Shown here: one piece after another, positions 62,072-64,000 of the stretch
Position numbering within the stretch: position 1 is the first letter of the stretch
Layout of the letters: each line of letters opens with the position of its first letter
Assembly (NCBI RefSeq): GCF_010725055.1
Contig: NZ_BJKB01000016.1
Coordinates: forward strand, 1-64,000
Reading direction: 5' to 3'
DNA length: 64,000 nucleotides
Origin: Gelidibacter japonicus
GTDB lineage: Bacteria; Bacteroidota; Bacteroidia; Flavobacteriales; Flavobacteriaceae
The notes under the pieces: generated by a model
What the model saw: only the letters and a program-made list of their open reading frames with translations
Database searches by the model: none
Told to the model about the DNA's origin: nothing
Program-made: the position numbers and the translations under genes

Positions 62072-62292
62072 AATTCCTTATCCCTTACGCCTCCTAGCAG
62101 CACGCCAAAACAGACAAATTTAATAGAAAATAACAGAATAAGTTCTATTCAACGGATTTTAAAACCGTTTTGTTATAGATTTTGTGAATTGTTAATGATG
62201 GCTCATTGCCAAAATTTGGAGATTTCTCAATAATACTCCTTGCAACCACTTAATTCACTTTAGTTTCAAAAGTGGCTACATTATGATTTAAA

Positions 62293-62330
62293 CAAAAAAA
62301 AAAGAGACAAATCTTGGATTTTGCCTCTTT
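62293..62330 (-). terminator. Terminator of the 55-residue membrane protein gene
   Basis: AAAGAG (62301-62306) pairs with CTCTTT (62325-62330), with a longer imperfect inner stem. The A-run at 62294-62303 is a T-run on the minus transcript. It lies about 40 bases after the stop. Confidence 0.7.
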
Positions 62331-62367
62331 AGAAGTGCATGTCGTGTTATACTATTTCAATTTTATT

Positions 62368-62616
<249 letters not shown>

Positions 62617-62662
62617 TTATTCAAAAGTATTTATATTTGAGCCTCTTAAATGATTTTTATCG

Positions 62663-64000
62663 TTAATGGGCTTCGAGCTCTTTTTTAAGAAATTGCGCAG
62701 TATAACTTCTTTTGTGTTTTGCAACTTCCTCAGGCGTGCCTTCCACAATAATCTGCCCGCCACCTTTACCGCCTTCATAACCAATATCAATAATATGGTC
62801 TACTATTTTTATGACATCCATATTGTGTTCAATAATCAATATGGTATTGCCTTTATTGACGAGTTTGTTTAAAACATTCATCAATACCCTGATGTCTTCA
62901 AAGTGTAAACCGGTAGTGGGTTCATCGAGAATATAAAAGGTGTTTCCTGTATCGCGTTTGCTCAGTTCTGTAGCCAACTTGATCCGTTGTGCCTCACCTC
63001 CAGAGAGGGTTGTGCTTTGTTGACCGAGTGTGATATAGCCCAAACCTACATCCTTTATAGTTTGTAGTTTTTTATGGATTTTCGGAATGTGCTCGAAAAA
63101 ATCGACGGCTTCATTGATGGTCATATCCAGCACATCACTTATTGACTTTCCTTTATATCGGATTTCTAAGGTTTCTCGATTAAATCGTTTCCCCTGACAG
63201 GTTTCACATTCCACATATACATCTGGAAGAAAATTCATCTCAATCACCCTTAAACCACCACCTTGACAGGTTTCACAACGTCCACCTTTCACATTAAAAC
63301 TAAAGCGTCCCGGTTTATAACCCCGAATCATGGCCTCTGGAATTTTTGCAAATAGACTCCTAACTTCGTCAAAAGTTTTGGTGTAGGTCGCAGGATTACT
63401 TCGTGGTGTTCGTCCGATGGGCGATTGGTTGATATCAATGACTTTGTCGATATGTTCCAAGCCTTTGATGCTTTTGTAGGGCATTGGTTTTTTGACGCCG
63501 TTAAAATAATAGGCATTCAGGATGGGGTAGAGGGTTTCGTTGATTAAAGTCGATTTACCGCTTCCAGAAACGCCAGTCACACCAATCATCATTCCCAGAG
63601 GAAATTTTACGGAAACATTTTTAAGATTGTTTCCTGTACAGCCTTTAAGTTCAATGAATTTGCCATTTCCTTGACGACGTTTCTTCGGAATCTCAATCTG
63701 TTTGGTGCCATTGAGATAATCGGCGGTAAGTGTGCTCTGGGTTTTTAATTCTTCAGGTGTTCCAACACTAATGATTTCTCCACCGTGTTTACCAGCTTTT
63801 GGACCGATATCAATGACATAATCTGCGCTTTCAATCATGTCTTTATCGTGTTCAACAACAATAACGGAATTGCCTAAGTCACGAAGTGATAGTAATGATT
63901 TGATTAGTTTTTCGTTATCACGTTGATGCAATCCAATGCTCGGTTCATCTAAAATATAAAGAACACCTACCAATTGAGACCCAATTTGAGTTGCCAATCG
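62663..64000 (-). CDS. uvrA: Excinuclease ABC subunit A, C-terminal half (cut by the window edge)
   Basis: About 444 residues of the usual ~940, running off the right end of the window. It holds the end of the first ABC cassette ([17 protein letters not shown]) and the whole second cassette: Walker [14 protein letters not shown], the zinc module [16 protein letters not shown] and [13 protein letters not shown], signature [12 protein letters not shown], and Walker [13 protein letters not shown]. It recognises bulky DNA damage and loads UvrB. Confidence 0.97.
   Translation of the reverse strand, partial: RLATQIGSQLVGVLYILDEPSIGLHQRDNEKLIKSLLSLRDLGNSVIVVEHDKDMIESADYVIDIGPKAGKHGGEIISVGTPEELKTQSTLTADYLNGTKQIEIPKKRRQGNGKFIELKGCTGNNLKNVSVKFPLGMMIGVTGVSGSGKSTLINETLYPILNAYYFNGVKKPMPYKSIKGLEHIDKVIDINQSPIGRTPRSNPATYTKTFDEVRSLFAKIPEAMIRGYKPGRFSFNVKGGRCETCQGGGLRVIEMNFLPDVYVECETCQGKRFNRETLEIRYKGKSISDVLDMTINEAVDFFEHIPKIHKKLQTIKDVGLGYITLGQQSTTLSGGEAQRIKLATELSKRDTGNTFYILDEPTTGLHFEDIRVLMNVLNKLVNKGNTILIIEHNMDVIKIVDHIIDIGYEGGKGGGQIIVEGTPEEVAKHKRSYTAQFLKKELEAH

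Overview
The window looks like a chromosomal stretch of a Flavobacteriaceae bacterium (Bacteroidota). Evidence read directly: A/T-rich DNA, proteins with C-terminal type IX secretion sorting domains, many S9, M1 and M20 peptidases with flavobacterial-type signal or lipoprotein peptides, promoter-like TTG-N20-TAnnTTTG sites, few Shine-Dalgarno sequences, a LytTR two-component pair, an E1 alpha/beta fusion dehydrogenase and a Bacteroidota-type tyrosine recombinase. I cannot name the genus from sequence alone.

Layout. 1-5.7 kb is accessory: a 5'-altered TPR/AraC regulator, an unlisted 48-residue glycine-rich peptide gene with its own promoter and terminator, a secreted prolyl oligopeptidase and a tyrosine recombinase lying beside tRNA-Ser(TGA). 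6-10.4 kb has a nitroreductase, a lipoprotein, a DegT-type aminotransferase and a repetitive T9SS-secreted protein. 10.6-20.5 kb is a leftward housekeeping block: pheT, tpx, dgkA, ftsK, lolA, an LptF/G-type permease and ribB, whose C-terminal GTP-cyclohydrolase-like half lacks its zinc cysteines. 20.7-26.8 kb has a TlpA-like lipoprotein, a truncated miaE remnant, two penicillin-binding-fold serine hydrolases and recG. 27-35 kb has an M1 aminopeptidase, tandem patatins, an AsmA/DUF748-like protein and an M20 amidohydrolase. 35-46.8 kb has a UvrD/PcrA helicase, an esterase, a YrdC/Sua5 protein, an MFS transporter, an OmpA lipoprotein, a glycosyltransferase, a solitary HsdR-N nuclease domain, holA, a DJ-1/PfpI protein with a Rho-N protein, and DoxX. 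46.9-64 kb has the E1 fusion, small envelope proteins, a T9SS/beta-helix pair, LytS/LytTR, an S9 peptidase, a large M1-like pseudoenzyme with a beta-barrel, a LOG protein, a 55-residue membrane protein and the C-terminal half of uvrA, cut by the window edge.

The most striking unexplained structure is in the intergenic DNA. Several gaps are filled by degenerate arrays with a strict 7-bp period (24.5, 24.6, 29.0, 33.6, 42.3, 44.0, 57.6, 57.9 and 62.0 kb). The unit sequence differs between arrays but the 7-bp phase is kept over as many as 25 units. One array runs into the 3' end of a coding sequence and supplies its stop codon. Several are joined to, or interrupted by, a second family of G/C-rich elements carrying a GCGTTAGCG-like core. 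The second candidate for a new system is the peptide/prolyl-oligopeptidase/TPR-regulator locus next to the integrase.
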